This document shows, one piece after another, positions 1-12,290 of a stretch of DNA of 64,000 nt. The translations under genes and the position numbers were made by a program. Source of the stretch: Sapria himalayana. Lineage: Eukaryota; Streptophyta; Magnoliopsida; Malpighiales; Rafflesiaceae. How positions within the stretch are numbered: position 1 is the stretch's first letter; each line of letters begins with the position of its first letter. The notes under the pieces were generated by a model. It saw only the letters and a program-made list of their open reading frames with translations. It was not told the origin of the DNA and did no database searches. The stretch is taken from positions 248,001 through 312,000 of the forward strand of contig JAREIK010000385.1 in the NCBI GenBank assembly GCA_029783825.1. Direction: 5' to 3'.

Positions 1-946
1 ACATCTCCGATGTCGAGCATAATATCGGGGTCTACTTTTTCTGTTGCAGTGAATATGATTTTGGATAGGAGATCGAGATCACGTCCAGATAAATTTGAGG
101 CCTTAACATGTATGAAGGACTGAGAGGATTCGAGATTTAGCATTCAGGATCTTGCTAGGATAGGGACTCCATCCTTTGTGAAATCAGAGCTAATGATGAT
201 GATCCATATGATAGTTATTTTGATGTTGTGGTTGATGATGATTATGATATGACGATTGACGATTAACATGGGTGCCGGTTGCCCCTGCCCGTTCCTAGTT
301 GCCAATGCCATGCCACATGCCATTGCCACTTGATTTTGATGCCTCTCAGACACAGTTGATGATTTATATTATTCTTGATTCTGATTTTTGATTTCAATGT
401 TTTATTTTGTTTTGATTGTACCTTTTTTTATTTACGTTACATTGTATTTGTTTTGGTTTGAGATTGACCAATTGGACGATTGGTTTGCTTTTGGCTTTGT
501 GACTTAGTAATTTTTTTTAACGGAATTTTGTATTTAATTTCTTTTTGTATTTAAAAATTTTATTAAAAATTATATAATTTAATTCTAATTAATTATAATC
601 TAAATTTATTAAAACATAATAAAAAAATTAAACTTTATAACTATTCAATAATTTTCAAGTTACAAATTTAAAATTTTTAAATATTATCTATTTATAATAT
701 ATATTTTATAAATACATAAATTTAAATATTAAAAAGAAATATTTTTTAAATTTTTTAAACATACCCGTACGGGCCTGACCCAACACGATAATATTATCGA
801 CGGGCCAGGCCTGGCTTGAATAAACCATGCCAGGCTAGTCACGGTACGGAACAGTAACCATGTTGTGCCTGGCCTGGCACGGAAGCACGGTCGTGCTCAC
901 TAAAAACAAGCTGGGCCGGCCCGACACATCACATTTGACACCTCGA
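1..946 (+). mobile_element. 3' end of a hAT DNA transposon
   Basis: Frame 1 from base 1 encodes a hAT C-terminal dimerisation domain: TSPMSSIISGSTFSV followed by RRSRSRPDKFEALTCMKD, then a stop (TGA 121-123) where the family usually continues with Trp. An Asp-rich tail follows (about 190-265). Bases 360-760 are AT-rich noncoding sequence. Bases 762-930 are a GC-rich block full of GGCCTGGC and GCACGG motifs, ending in TTTGACACCT (934-943). That is the inverse of the TAGAGGTGTCAAA terminus at 52646. The left part lies outside the window. Confidence 0.75.
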
Positions 947-1440
947 GCAATTATTTTTAATTATTTACTTTTTAAATATTTATTAATCTAAAAATTACTA
1001 AATAAAATTAATTAATTTTAACATAATTATAATACGTATCTTAACTTTATGTGCGTAATAAGCACTTTGGATGTGTATCTTATATTTTTGTGTCTAAAAG
1101 TTACAATTTATTATGAAACTAATTCTGTTGCTCTGTCAAAGTTAAATTATTTTTTTTTTAATGGCACAAACAGGACACAATATGAATTTAAGAGCGAAGA
1201 GAGGAGAAGTGAAGAGAAAAATTTATACATTTAACTATGAAAATAAAAATTGATTAATTAGGTATTTATTGAAATTTTCTTTTATTAAAAAGCTATTTTT
1301 TAAAAAAAAATTAATATTTTTTAGTATAAAAAATTTGTCAGCCATTAAATTTCTGCAAATGAGCAGTGGGATATAATCCAACGACTTAAAATTGTATCTT
1401 TCAATTTTTTTTTATTATAGTTGCTGACAAGATAGTGACA
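947..1440. other. AT-rich stretch without recognisable gene
   Basis: Low-complexity AT-rich sequence follows the hAT end. One short open frame (1049-1234) has no recognisable domain and is not supported as a gene. Confidence 0.4.
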
Positions 1441-1728
1441 TGTGCTGTCCTATCAGGATTGTCGCTTTTTGTCTTGAATAGGCAAAAACATTTTAGCAGA
1501 TGGCAGAAGTAGCTATTAAAAATGGCCACTTTTTTTAAAGCACATGACAGGCATGCGGGCCATGTTGGGTCAGACATGAGGTACATTTTGCCTTGCCCCA
1601 ACATAGCTAGAGACATATCATGGGCCGGCACAACTATGGTCCAAGCATGATTTTGGATTGCGTCATGTCGGGATAGTCACAACTGAATCATGTCATGTCT
1701 GGGCTATCCGTCCCACTTGACACCTTTA
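1440..1728. mobile_element. hAT-type GC-rich terminal fragment
   Basis: A locally GC-richer block with repeated CATGTCATGTC and GGGCCATG motifs ends in CACTTGACACCTTTA (about 1712-1726). This matches the inverse of the TAAAGGTGTCAAATGGG terminus at 4207. It is probably one end of a non-autonomous hAT copy; the opposite end is not clear. Confidence 0.45.
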
Positions 1729-3599
1729 TCTTATCTCACATAGGGTAGAGATCATAGAAAAAGAAAGTATTATAAAATATTTTGAGTCAAACTAACTAAT
1801 ATTTCTTTAGGATGCAATACTAGAAAGGACATATGGTGCGAAATAATAGTAGAAGACAATCAGTTGATAAGATAATTTATAGTTAATATCATATTTCCCC
1901 AAAAAATACTTTCGAACACTTATACCAAAGAATATTGTTTGAGTTATCTTAATTGAATATTTATTTATTTTTTATATAATCTCATTATATGAGGGTGTAC
2001 TAATATATAAAGTTTGATGTATAATCTCGTAATCAATGCAATAAGTAATAAAATTATCTGGCCTATACTCTAATATATTATTACTCCTAATTTTTTGATG
2101 TTTGTATTAATTTGATATTTTATTTATTTATGAAATAACTAAAAATTTTAAAAAATTAATCCAAGACAAAAAAGAATCAAACAAGTAAAATGTATTATGC
2201 ACATAATTATAAAAAAATGGGACACAATATCTAAATCTCTCTTGAGTATCATGTTTACTAGGTCTTCATACATTTAACTTTATTAGATCAAATTGATTAT
2301 TTTCTCACACAAATATCACAGTAAGTATTAGATTATCTAGTATGCTTTCTTAGTTAGCACACTTAATTCTCTTGTATAGGGACATCTCTAACTCTAGGTT
2401 TCAACATTTTTAACTTGACCATTAATGAGTGAACAAGTTGAAAATGAACAAATTATTAGTTAACATTACTCAAACATCTAGTGGGATTACTTATCATCGA
2501 AGTAAAAACATTTAGTTCGTCTTGCTTAGTTCAAACAAAAATCATTCTTAAAACTATTAAACTTTGTAAATAAATATCAATAGAAGAGAACATGAAAATC
2601 AATGGTAAATTGTATAGAGAAGCAACTCATAGAAAGGAGACTAACAAGGAAACTAAGAATAAATTAAAAATGTGAAAGACAAGCCATAGAACCTGAAATT
2701 AGGAAGTGTTTGTTGTTATCTTACTAGCGAGGAATTTTACATATTCCTCTTTCACAAGGACCACGAAAGGTGCTATGGACTCGGATAGTTAGCTTTATCC
2801 CCTTTAATTATTTGTAATACTCTTAATCTTCTTTATGGATATAATTCCAACAACTCTACTTGGTGTGACTTGTCCTCCTATGATGTGTGCATTAAATTGA
2901 TTCTCATTTCTCTATCTCTACTATGCCTAATACTCTCTCGACTATAAGTACATGCTGAATGAGATGTCTTTTTTATAGATCTCAGTTTGCCTCATATGTT
3001 TTGAACTGACAGGTAATGTAATTATGCTATGGTAGAAAACTCCCGATCACCCAAATTATGATTGTGGAAAATTGAGAAACTATCTGGTGATTGATAGTAA
3101 GTAAAGAAATATCATGGCAAGAAGTTTCTATACATGTCTTACATTCTCTGACACATCGATCTTTGCTGGCATAGCCTCTAAGAATCACATAGCAAGTTGA
3201 GTAAATAATGATTTACTAAAGCTCTTCAGGCTAAATCCCATAATTTATTTATAGTAATACTGTTAACTCCCATAAGATTTATATGTCATGTAAGATGAAA
3301 AAATTAATGCCAACTCTAACTCGATAGATTGCCACATGAAAATCAAAAGATAAGCTGCAATTTAAGGTCACTTCTCTTTCGTATCGTTATTAGGTGATTC
3401 ATGGTCAGTTGGTCAATCATCCCATGACTAAATAACCACATCTTTACTCATATAGTCTGTTGTAAATAATTCATATGTCTGAGCATACATAAAGTAATCA
3501 TTAAAATATTGACTTCCTTCATATGTGAATAAATATGTGGTACACCATGAAATAAACAAATAAACATACAAATCATTATACACACTATACCTATCTAGC
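1729..3599. other. Decayed intergenic sequence, nothing identified
   Basis: AT-rich sequence with many stops in all frames. I see no domain, LTR pair or tandem array that can be supported. It may be old internal sequence of the minus-strand copia element whose leader lies at 3600-3990. Confidence 0.35.
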
Positions 3600-3990
3600 A
3601 CACACACTATACCCACAAAACACCTTCACTGCACCACAATGCATAATCATTGCACCAACTATGCACCCTCACTATACCTATGGTACACCCTCACTATACC
3701 TACGATACACCCGCACTGCACCCATAGTGCATATTTACTCCATCTAAAGTTCACACATCGCAATGTACCTCTTACCACACCCACAAGGTGCACCTTACTA
3801 CACACGATGCACCATGCATGTCGATGAGGTGGCCGTTGATATCCTTCGCACATGGTGTACATGTGTTGATGTCCAGTCCATATCATTATTATACTTGTGT
3901 GCACGCATACATCGTGCTCTTACAATGCTTGCCCGTCTCTTGGAAACCATATGGTTTGTCTTTTCTACTTAGTGTTTGACTCAAATACCA
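3600..3990 (-). repeat. Degenerate CACC/ATGCACC repeat leader plus primer site of a minus-strand copia element
   Basis: Short imperfect repeats of TATACC, TGCACC and TACACCC run from 3600 to about 3790. On the minus strand they read as GGTGCA/GGTGTA arrays. Such arrays are found just inside the primer site of other copia elements in this window (6410, 32985, 36400, 60050). The minus strand of 3981-3990 reads TGGTATTTGA, a decayed tRNA-Met primer site. The open frames in the block are by-products of the repeats. Confidence 0.45.
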
Positions 3991-4206
3991 CGTAGAAACT
4001 TAAATCTTCATCATTATTATTAACCAAGTGTTATCCCAACTGCTTGAGGTCATATGTTTTTCTAATCTACTTTGTCAATAATGATGTAAATTCTTAACTT
4101 TTAGTTATTAAATCTTTGTTTATAATTTCATCAATTTTTTTCTAGGCCCACCACTAGTTTTTTTCCTCACTCTATCCGAACAATCTCACACTTCCTAATT
4201 TATGAA

Positions 4207-4800
4207 TAAAGGTGTCAAATGGGTCGTGCCTACACGATTCCAAAAAATGATAGTTCGACATGATTTGTTGGCCTGCTAACTACCTAGGTCATGCTAGATT
4301 GTGTTGGGCTGGGTCGGGTTATTTCAAACCCACCATAGTCATGCTAGACACAAATTGAACCCAGGCTAGCTTGGGATAGTCTGCGTTCATTACAGGCTTG
4401 CTTGGATCACATCCAAGCAAGTTGGCTTATTCTAGGCTAATCTGGTTCAGGTCTATGCGAGCTATGTTTGATCTATGCTAGTCTAGTTCGTTTCAGACTT
4501 GTTGGTTTATTCTCGGCTATCCTAATGAAGTCCGGGCTAGCTTGGGTTGGCTAGCCGAGTAGAAACTAGCTCACATTGGTTGTCGTGTCATGTCTTTCCA
4601 TGTCATATGTTTTGTGGCATGTAGGCTAGAAATTTTGGCCCATCATGGACTGAGATGTGCCACAGGCTAGTTTAACACTATTCTAGGCATGATTCTAGTT
4701 GTGTTGGGTAGTGCTACATTCTAATTTTGTGGATTGTAGCATGCTTTGGACCACAAATTCATTTGTACATTGCTACTCATGCACTAGGATATCTACGTTG
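4207..4800. mobile_element. Non-autonomous hAT-like GC-rich element end
   Basis: The block starts with TAAAGGTGTCAAATGGGTCG at 4207, the hAT terminus shared with 52646 and, inverted, with 934 and 18980. About 550 bp of subterminal motif repeats follow (GGCTAG, CTAGGC, CATGCTAG). The right terminus is not clear. Confidence 0.5.
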
Positions 4801-4859
4801 GACTTGTTCAAACAATCTCAGATAGTTCTCTATTATCTTACTTTTTGGCTATCAAACAT

Positions 4860-5880
4860 TCATTTCTATAAAATATGATTGGTCTTATAAATATTATATA
4901 AATTTTTTTTTTAATCTATTTAATATTCATCTATCACAATGAACATATAAGGAAACTATCCATTTGATCAATCTAATTTTAATGTTTTGAGATATAACTT
5001 CATCAATTTTTTCATCTTTACGTAATATAGAACCTAAATATTTAAAATGACTGATATTTGATATTTTATACTTCATTATTTTGATGATATCATTGTCATT
5101 TTTAACATGAATAAACTTATATTTAAAGTCTCTTGTTATACTTTGACTAATCATAAGATATAAACTCCTTAGACTCAAGTGTAACCCTCTAAATTTCTAT
5201 TTTTCTACCTAATAAATTTTCAGTCTCATCAAGTAATACATCATCTATAAATAACATACACCAAGTGATGTATCCTCGGATATCTCTTGTCAACTCATCC
5301 ATAGTTTGCACAAAAATATAAGGACTAAGTGATAATCTTTTATGAAGTCCCACGACTATTAGAAATTTGTGAGTGATATCTTGAATTAATTTAACTTTGA
5401 GCATAACTCCCTCATACATGTATTTGATTAACTCAATATACATACTTAATATTTTATTCTTACATAATACCTATCAAATTAAATCTACTAGGACTCTATC
5501 ATAAATTTTTTCTAAATTAATAAATATAATATATAAGCTTTTATTTCTTTAAGTATTTATCGATTAATTATCTCTCTAAGTAGATAATCTATTGTAAATC
5601 TATCTGACATAAATATAAATTGATTTTTTGAAATTATAATTTCTCTTCTTAATTTGTATTCAATCATTTTTCCTAAATTTTAATGGTATAATTCATAAGT
5701 TTAATATTTCGATAGATGTTATAATCTTAAATATTTTTCTTTTTCTTATAAACGAGTATCATAATATTTTGTCTCAATTTATTTGATATCTTTTTGGTCT
5801 TCATGATTTTATTAAACAAACTAGTTATTTATATCAAACATTTATTACCTATGAGCCTCCAGATCTCAATAGGGATATCC
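4860..5880 (-). mobile_element. L1-like LINE reverse transcriptase fragment
   Basis: Read on the minus strand from about 5860 down, broken frames show plant L1-type reverse transcriptase: LRREIIISKNQFIFMSDRFT, YIELIKYMYEGVMLKVKLIQ, LSPYIFVQTMDELTR, then CMLFIDDVLL (the F/Y-x-DD catalytic box). Next come HFKYLGSILRKDEKIDEVI and a KWIVSLYVHCDR end. The order matches the palm-to-thumb part of the domain. Several stops and frameshifts are present and neither ORF1 nor the endonuclease is seen, so this is a dead, 5'-truncated piece. Confidence 0.8.
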
Positions 5881-5946
5881 TCAAGCCTTGGGGTTTTATT
5901 TTTTTGAGAACTTACTAATCTATGTGTGTCTTATCTTAGTTACACA

Positions 5947-6114
5947 TTTATTTTGATTTTCTTATTATTTATTTATTTTTGTATTTTTTAATAGAAACAC
6001 TTTACTTATGAATTACCCTAATTATTTTTTCTTATTATACAAGGATATATGATGTATGATTTTTTATGAGTATTATTATATTATTTTAATTTATGTGTTA
6101 AATTTATTATGATA
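5947..6114 (+). repeat. Copia LTR-like sequence immediately before copia B
   Basis: This stretch parallels the LTR that follows it: a TTTTCTTATTATTTA start, then a decayed AACACTTTACTTATGAATTACCC block and TTATACAAGGATATATGATG. It is directly upstream of the 6115 LTR in the same orientation. It is either an LTR of an older element or part of a tandem LTR arrangement. Confidence 0.4.
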
Positions 6115-9100
6115 TGTTATGTGATTTTCTTATTATTTAGTTTGTTTTTTATTTTTATTTTTTTATGGGAGCACCCTACACGTAAGTTTTCCCAATCATT
6201 TCTCCTTTTATAAAAAGGTATCTAATATATATATTTTTTATACCATATAAATGTTATTGTATTATTTTAGTTTATATGTATTTTATTTAACTTGGTTTCA
6301 GAGCTAGGTTTGAAATCCCATAGAAAGAAAGTTTACTATATCATCACACTACATGTAGACATGTATTGTTTGAATAAAAAAATATTTGTGCATTCATGCA
6401 CATTAACTAAGTTCTTGTTAATGGTGGTGAGCATACAAATCATGTGCACAATGATGCACACAAGAGCACAATAAGTGTGCGGCGGTATGCATGGTGATGA
6501 GAATGATGGTGAACATGATGGCATATGATAGTTATTTTGGGCAAAAACCTTAACTAAGTTTTCATTTCTTTTTGATAGAAGGAAAAAAAGGGAGGAGATT
6601 AAACATTAATTCGGTTTGGTCAAAATTAAGATTTGATACAACTTTGTTTTATAAAGAAATTAATATGAATTATTATAGTAGAGATAGACGAGGACTCAAT
6701 ACTGTGTACTGTTTACTCATTGTGGGAGGATAAGTCATTGGAAATAATTGTTAGATATTATTTTTAGAGAGGAGACCAAGAGTTTTATGCAGTAGTGAGA
6801 GAGACACGCTAACTACTAGGGTCATCTATGGGTCTTAAAAGAGTTCATCATTCATCATATTTTTTAGAGTATATAAAATTAATCTCTAAGACAATAATAT
6901 ATTATTTACTTTTTTAAGTATTATTGATTGTTTCACTCATACTTGTACTTTAGACTTTTAGATTATTGATATATGAATAAATATTCATATTATTGGTAAT
7001 CATGTCATATTCTCTATATTTTTTTTACCTTAAAAAATATTATTATAATAAATAAATATTCAAAAATCATTTGATATGATATTATTGAACTTGAATCTTT
7101 GTTAATTTTTTATATTATGCTTAATATTGATTATCCTATTAGTTTATTCTTTATGAGTTATATTTCCAGACAACTCAACTCTTACTATATTCACTAATGT
7201 TTATTTTAAGAATTGAGAGATTTTGAGAAAGATTCTATTTGGGATTGAGCAGTTTTGATTGTATGTTCTCTCTTTGATGATAAGATATCATTCTAAATGT
7301 TTGAGTGTGTTAGAATATTTGCTTGTGTATTCTTAGCTTGGTGACTTATCACTGGCTAAGTTGAGAATATTTTATCTTGGTCATAAGGGTATTTTGATCT
7401 TAGAGTATGAGACATGTCAGTTATGAAAGTTTATTAGAGCTTTATATCCTAAATTTTAGTCCGATTTGAATGGGGACTCACTTGAGATGTATGAGGATTT
7501 AGTAGAAATGCAAGCAAAGAGGAATTTATATATTTGATCACTTCTGTAAATGATTACTCATCATATGCATAGATATCTATTTTTTTTTCATAATAAATCA
7601 CAAGCACTATTATTAAAATCATATGAATCACGATTCGATTTATGATTCAGGGGGTAAACAATCCGATTTTTTAAAAGAAATGAAAATATGTATGAATCGA
7701 AGACTGAATTGCTGGATTACGAATCGATTCACATGAATTTATCACTTATAATACGTTGGCTATATTTGATACGTTGCTTGAAAGAGGAATATCTATTGCA
7801 ATCATCTGAAACATTCATAAAAATGTCTGTAATATGCTCGTTATTAGACACTTTGGCTATAACTATTCAATAATCTTGAATATTCTCATGTATGAAATAA
7901 TAATTAATCTCAACATGTTTTGTCTTCTCATAAAATACCATATTGGCAATAATATGCCAAGCTATATGATTATTATTGTAAAGCATCATCCACATCTGAT
8001 AGACTCGGCTCCTCTATGAAATAATATATCTACTGAAGCTCACAAATAACCAATATCATAACTCTATGTCTGTCTATGCACTTGATCTGGAAATAATTGT
8101 ATGATATTTTTTTTTCTTGGACATTATTTTCAAAAAAATATACAAAACTCATTAGCAAGTTTTCTCTCAATTATTATTAGAGCCCAATTAGAATTTGTAG
8201 AAAGCTTCTATCTGGCTATGTTCATTCTCTCTGAATTAAATCTCACACCTTGGAGTACATCCTCATGGACTTGAGACTTGGAGAATCATGTTCAATTAAG
8301 TTTTATAGGAGATTCTAGAAAATAAATGATTATACTAATAAAATATGGTTCGATTACTATTAGATAGTTTAATTTTTATATAATTATTTTATATTTGGAA
8401 GAATTAATTGAAGAGCCAATATATGTCGACAAGTTTAAACTTGAATCAATTGGCAAGTTGATTGGTTTTTATCTCAGTATGCTGAGATGGGGCAAAATAT
8501 CTAAATTATGCTTGTTTTAGGAAAGAAAAATTGTACCTCCTGAGTGTACAACTTTAATGCATAGAAAATATCTTAGAAAGCCAAAATCTTTCATCTGAAA
8601 TTTAGTATATCATAAAAATTTTAGTTGAGAACTATATAGTATCTTTTGTAGCCTACAGAATATTTGTACTCATTAGTAGTCATCTCTTTTTAGTTGCACA
8701 AATATGTTATAGATTTTTTTTTTAGAAAAGCTTAAATGACTAGTTAATCCTTCTGATTCTATATGTGAATGACATTCTTATTATGATAGATGATATTTTT
8801 GAAAATCACCCAACTCAAAATATATTGTCTTAATTTTAGTTGAATAATCTTAGGAGACTCAAATAATTTCTTGGAATATAATTGTGTCTAGACATGAGTG
8901 GTATGTAGTTGATGATCTTATAGAGATTAGTCTTTTATTTTGTGTTCTAGTAGATATTTCAATTGAATTTTATACTAATTTTTTGTCTAATATGATTTTT
9001 CTAATTGATTCTAGTATATATAAGAGATTCATAGGAAATATTAACTATTTGATTCTTTACGAAAAGTTATCTTGGATATAACTCTTCTTATATTAAGATA

Positions 9101-9724
9101 TGCAAAGAAATCTTTAGATATTGAGATTTTTTTTTGTGATCACAATATATATCATTAGCTGGATATTTATCTTTGGGTTTGGTATCATTCGGCTTTGAGA
9201 GGTCAACTATGAGATATTTTTTTAATGATAATCATGTCTTTTAAAAAAGTATGATACATATAATTATTTTGAGATTCAATTTTAATATAGAGTTCAAGTA
9301 ATAATTATAGTCATTTATGAGATACTTTAAAAGACATCTTTATGTGGAAATTAGGTTTTCTTTTACTTCTCCTATTATGTTTTATTATGATTGTCTGACA
9401 ATGAAACATATACTCTGGTTTGGTGAATTATGGTTGCAAGCATAGAGATGAATTATTTCTTTCCTAGGAAGAATATTCATAATAGAACTTTTTCTATAAC
9501 ATATGTTCCTACAATAGATTAGCTAGTATATATCTTTCTTACGGGGTTGTTATGTTTTGTTTATGTGGTCTTTTTATTATCTTTTCTCCTTTTATACTTT
9601 ATGGTTAAGAGCACCTAATATGTGGGTTTCCTCAATCTAAATTATGATTGTATATGCTCTTTGTACATATCTTATTATATTGACTGATTATTTCATTAAT
9701 TCATATAGGTTTTTGGGTATTACA
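6115..9724 (+). mobile_element. Decayed Ty1/copia element B
   Basis: The 5' LTR is about 6115-6292 and the 3' LTR about 9548-9724; both start TGTTATG and share the GAGCACCNNANNNGT core. The primer site is 6293-6305 (TGGTTTCAGAGCT). A GGTG-rich leader lies at 6410-6535, with gag to integrase remnants at 6600-7560. A reverse-transcriptase trace (YVNDILIM) lies near 8755-8790 and RNase H remnants at 9000-9530. ACGGGG (9541-9546) is the likely end of the polypurine tract. All frames are broken. The flanking 5-mers do not match, so ends are approximate. A minus-strand copia piece sits inside at 7620-8690. Confidence 0.65.
7620..8690 (-). mobile_element. Minus-strand copia RNase H/RT fragment inside copia B
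   Basis: Translated on the minus strand, 7780-7990 shows FYEKTKHVEINYYFIHENI and an NEHITDIF stretch. These are the copia RNase H C-terminal motifs (family form: (F/Y)HERTKHIE-x-(D/N)CHF(I/V)REK and QLADIF). Sequence up to about 8690 is the upstream RNase H/RT portion. Orientation is opposite to the surrounding element, so this is a separate insertion or an inversion. Confidence 0.6.
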
Positions 9725-11830
9725 TTTGCTCAACAACATTCGAATAGTCTCTTTTTTTTTTGTTTTTGGATATCCGAATAGCCTCTTTTTTTGTGAGTTA
9801 TTTTGTAAAATAATTCAATTTTGATATTATTTCTTCTTTTATTGATATCTCTTTGCTATACTAGAGGACTTTTTTGGGATTGAGCAAGTAGATTTGTATG
9901 TATTTTTTTCTATGCTTAGGTATCCTACTAGGTGTTAAAGTATTGTTGATTCTTTATTTGTTTATTTTTAACTTAATTTTTAAGTTTTGGCTAAGTTGAG
10001 AATTTTAGATCTTAGTATTAAAATATCTCTATGTTAGATTGTGATGCTTATCAGATAGGTAAATATATTAAAAAATTTTATTTAGCTCATCAAATATGTG
10101 TGAATAATAATCTATTCGATTTGATTCACTCGGATGTTTAGAGACGTAATAAAATTTTAACTCGAGATGAATTGAGATAATTTGTTATCTTTATTGATGA
10201 TTATAATTATTTTACTTATTTTTTTTTTATTTTATGTTAGATTTTTTTGTTCAATTATTTTATAAAAGAACTAAAAATTAATTTAATAAAAATATAAGAA
10301 TTTTAGGAGTAATAATGCTTTATAGTATATGTGTGTTTAATTTCAATACTTGTTGTACTAAACACATTATCATGCAATGAGTATAAGGTTAAAAACACAT
10401 AATAATACTTTATAGCATATTTTAGGAGTAATAAAAATATATGTGTGTTTATGATTATAGAAAGAAAAAAATAAATATTGGCTGAAATGACAAAAATACT
10501 TCTCTATGGTAGAAGTGTTTCAATTCATTTTTGGTTGATGTCTTTTTAACCATAAACTACATGATCAAATGATTGTCCTCCTTTGTCCTTATTCATCATA
10601 TGTCTTTTCAGATATTATATTTTAGAAAGAAATTGTTCAGTTTATCTCTTAGAATTTTGGAAATTACTTATTTTATTTTTCTCTTTACGAGATGTAATAA
10701 AATGATACTTGGGATAATAAAAAATGCCTTTCTTTGTAACTCTAATACCAAAAAAGAGTATAGATATTATTCATTGGAGGCTGATAAAATAATAATTAGT
10801 GTTATATTTTTTAGCAGAATTAATTCTTTAACGAGTCTCAGTAGGATAAAGATTCAAAAGAGATTTCAATATTTTTATTTTCTTTACTCCTCTAGAGTCC
10901 GACTTGGGCCTCCAACTAGGAGTGTATGTCACCCATCTACTACTTATGAACTTGTTGATTAATATTATGATGACTCTCCTCTTTTTTTATCATATGTACC
11001 AAGAAGTATAAAAGAGGTTGACTCTGGAGAGAGTGAGGTTTTCTTGGAAAATAATTCTATTCTAGTTTTAGTTGAGGAGGTAGCCATGTAGTTGATTATA
11101 GTCCCTACTCTAATGAGTTGGGAGTTTGGAAACTTATTCACCCAAAAATTGTGCCTATTAGGAGAATGGAATATGTGTAGCCTATTCAAAATAAAGAAGA
11201 GTTTCTTGAGAAAAAACACATGTATTATACTTATCATATTTCACATGTTATATCATACTCACATTTTATTGCTTTATTTATCTCTTTTTTTTAATTTCTC
11301 TTGATTATATTAAGATATCTAAATATTATCCCTAGGTATTATTTCATATAGGATCATGTCAGATCATGATGATAGTGATAAATATTCTTCATTCTAGTGG
11401 GGCTTAGAAACTAGTGACTCGACTTTCAAAAGGTTTGTTATTTTCTATATATGAGAGTTTGCGGTGAAGACCGGGCTTACCGGTAAGGTAGATTAGTGAA
11501 AGATGAAACTTATTGCTGGAGGTTCATTTTGACTTTTGAAGTTAAATATCGGAATATGTATTTTCTATTTGTTTGGGGACTTTTTTCATTCGCAGCTACT
11601 CATAAATAGATAATATGTTAATTATATTTGAAGAATATTTTTTTTATAACATTGAGAATGAGGTATATATAGAGCAACCACATGGTTTTCAGGCTAAGAT
11701 AGAGCATTAAAGTTCGATTTGTAGATTACAGAATGGTTTTCAGATTTATTTTATTAATCATATAATTGGATGACATTATAGGTTTGAGTTTTTCATTTGA
11801 TATTGGTGTAGTTTATAACTTTTTTCTTTC
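9725..11830 (+). mobile_element. Decayed Ty1/copia element, integrase to reverse transcriptase
   Basis: About 10090-10215 encodes LFDLIHSDVWRRNK and then FVIFIDDYNYF, the start of the copia integrase core with its catalytic Asp. 10573-10962 is a 129-codon open stretch matching the integrase C-terminal region and the linker to RT. 11440-11800 is an RT N-terminal remnant. No active frame remains. Confidence 0.55.
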
Positions 11831-12290
11831 TTTTTTTTTTATTATATAATGAATGAGAGCACCCAACTTATGGGCTAATATATGAGCAACCATGTACATA
11901 TTTATGATTGAGTTATATTAGATATTATTTACATTTTGGCTTAGTTATTTAACATGATTTCATAACCTAAAACCCAAGGGAGCACAACTCATAGGGTTTC
12001 TAGAGAGATAGAGAACACGTACAATGTAACAACATAGTGCACATGTGTGCATTGATCTGTGCAGAAGAAGAAAGTACATCGATAGTGCCTCCCTTTGCCT
12101 TTCTTTTATTTTTCCTTTGTCTCAAACTCATTGAATGCGATGCATGGTGACTCATAATGCTACATGCATGCCAAAATCCTAGGCATGCTAATATGGCCTA
12201 AAAGTCTGTTGCACATACTACACAATAGACACATACATTAATATGTATTGCTCACAATAGTCATGTGAAAGAAAAAAAAATAAGATGGGG
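11815..12290 (+). repeat. Copia LTR with primer site and leader of a following element
   Basis: AGAGCACCCAACTTATGGGC near 11855 is the LTR core seen in the other copia copies here. The LTR appears to end near 11970 (TTTAACA), followed by a decayed primer site (TGATTTCATAACC). A leader with TGCATGGTG-type words runs to about 12290. The frame that follows is gag-like but destroyed. Confidence 0.45.

Noticed and set aside
10573..10962. 129-codon frame as a separate gene
   Set aside because: Position and residual motifs fit the copia integrase C-terminus and linker between integrase and RT remnants; it is a surviving open stretch of a dead element.
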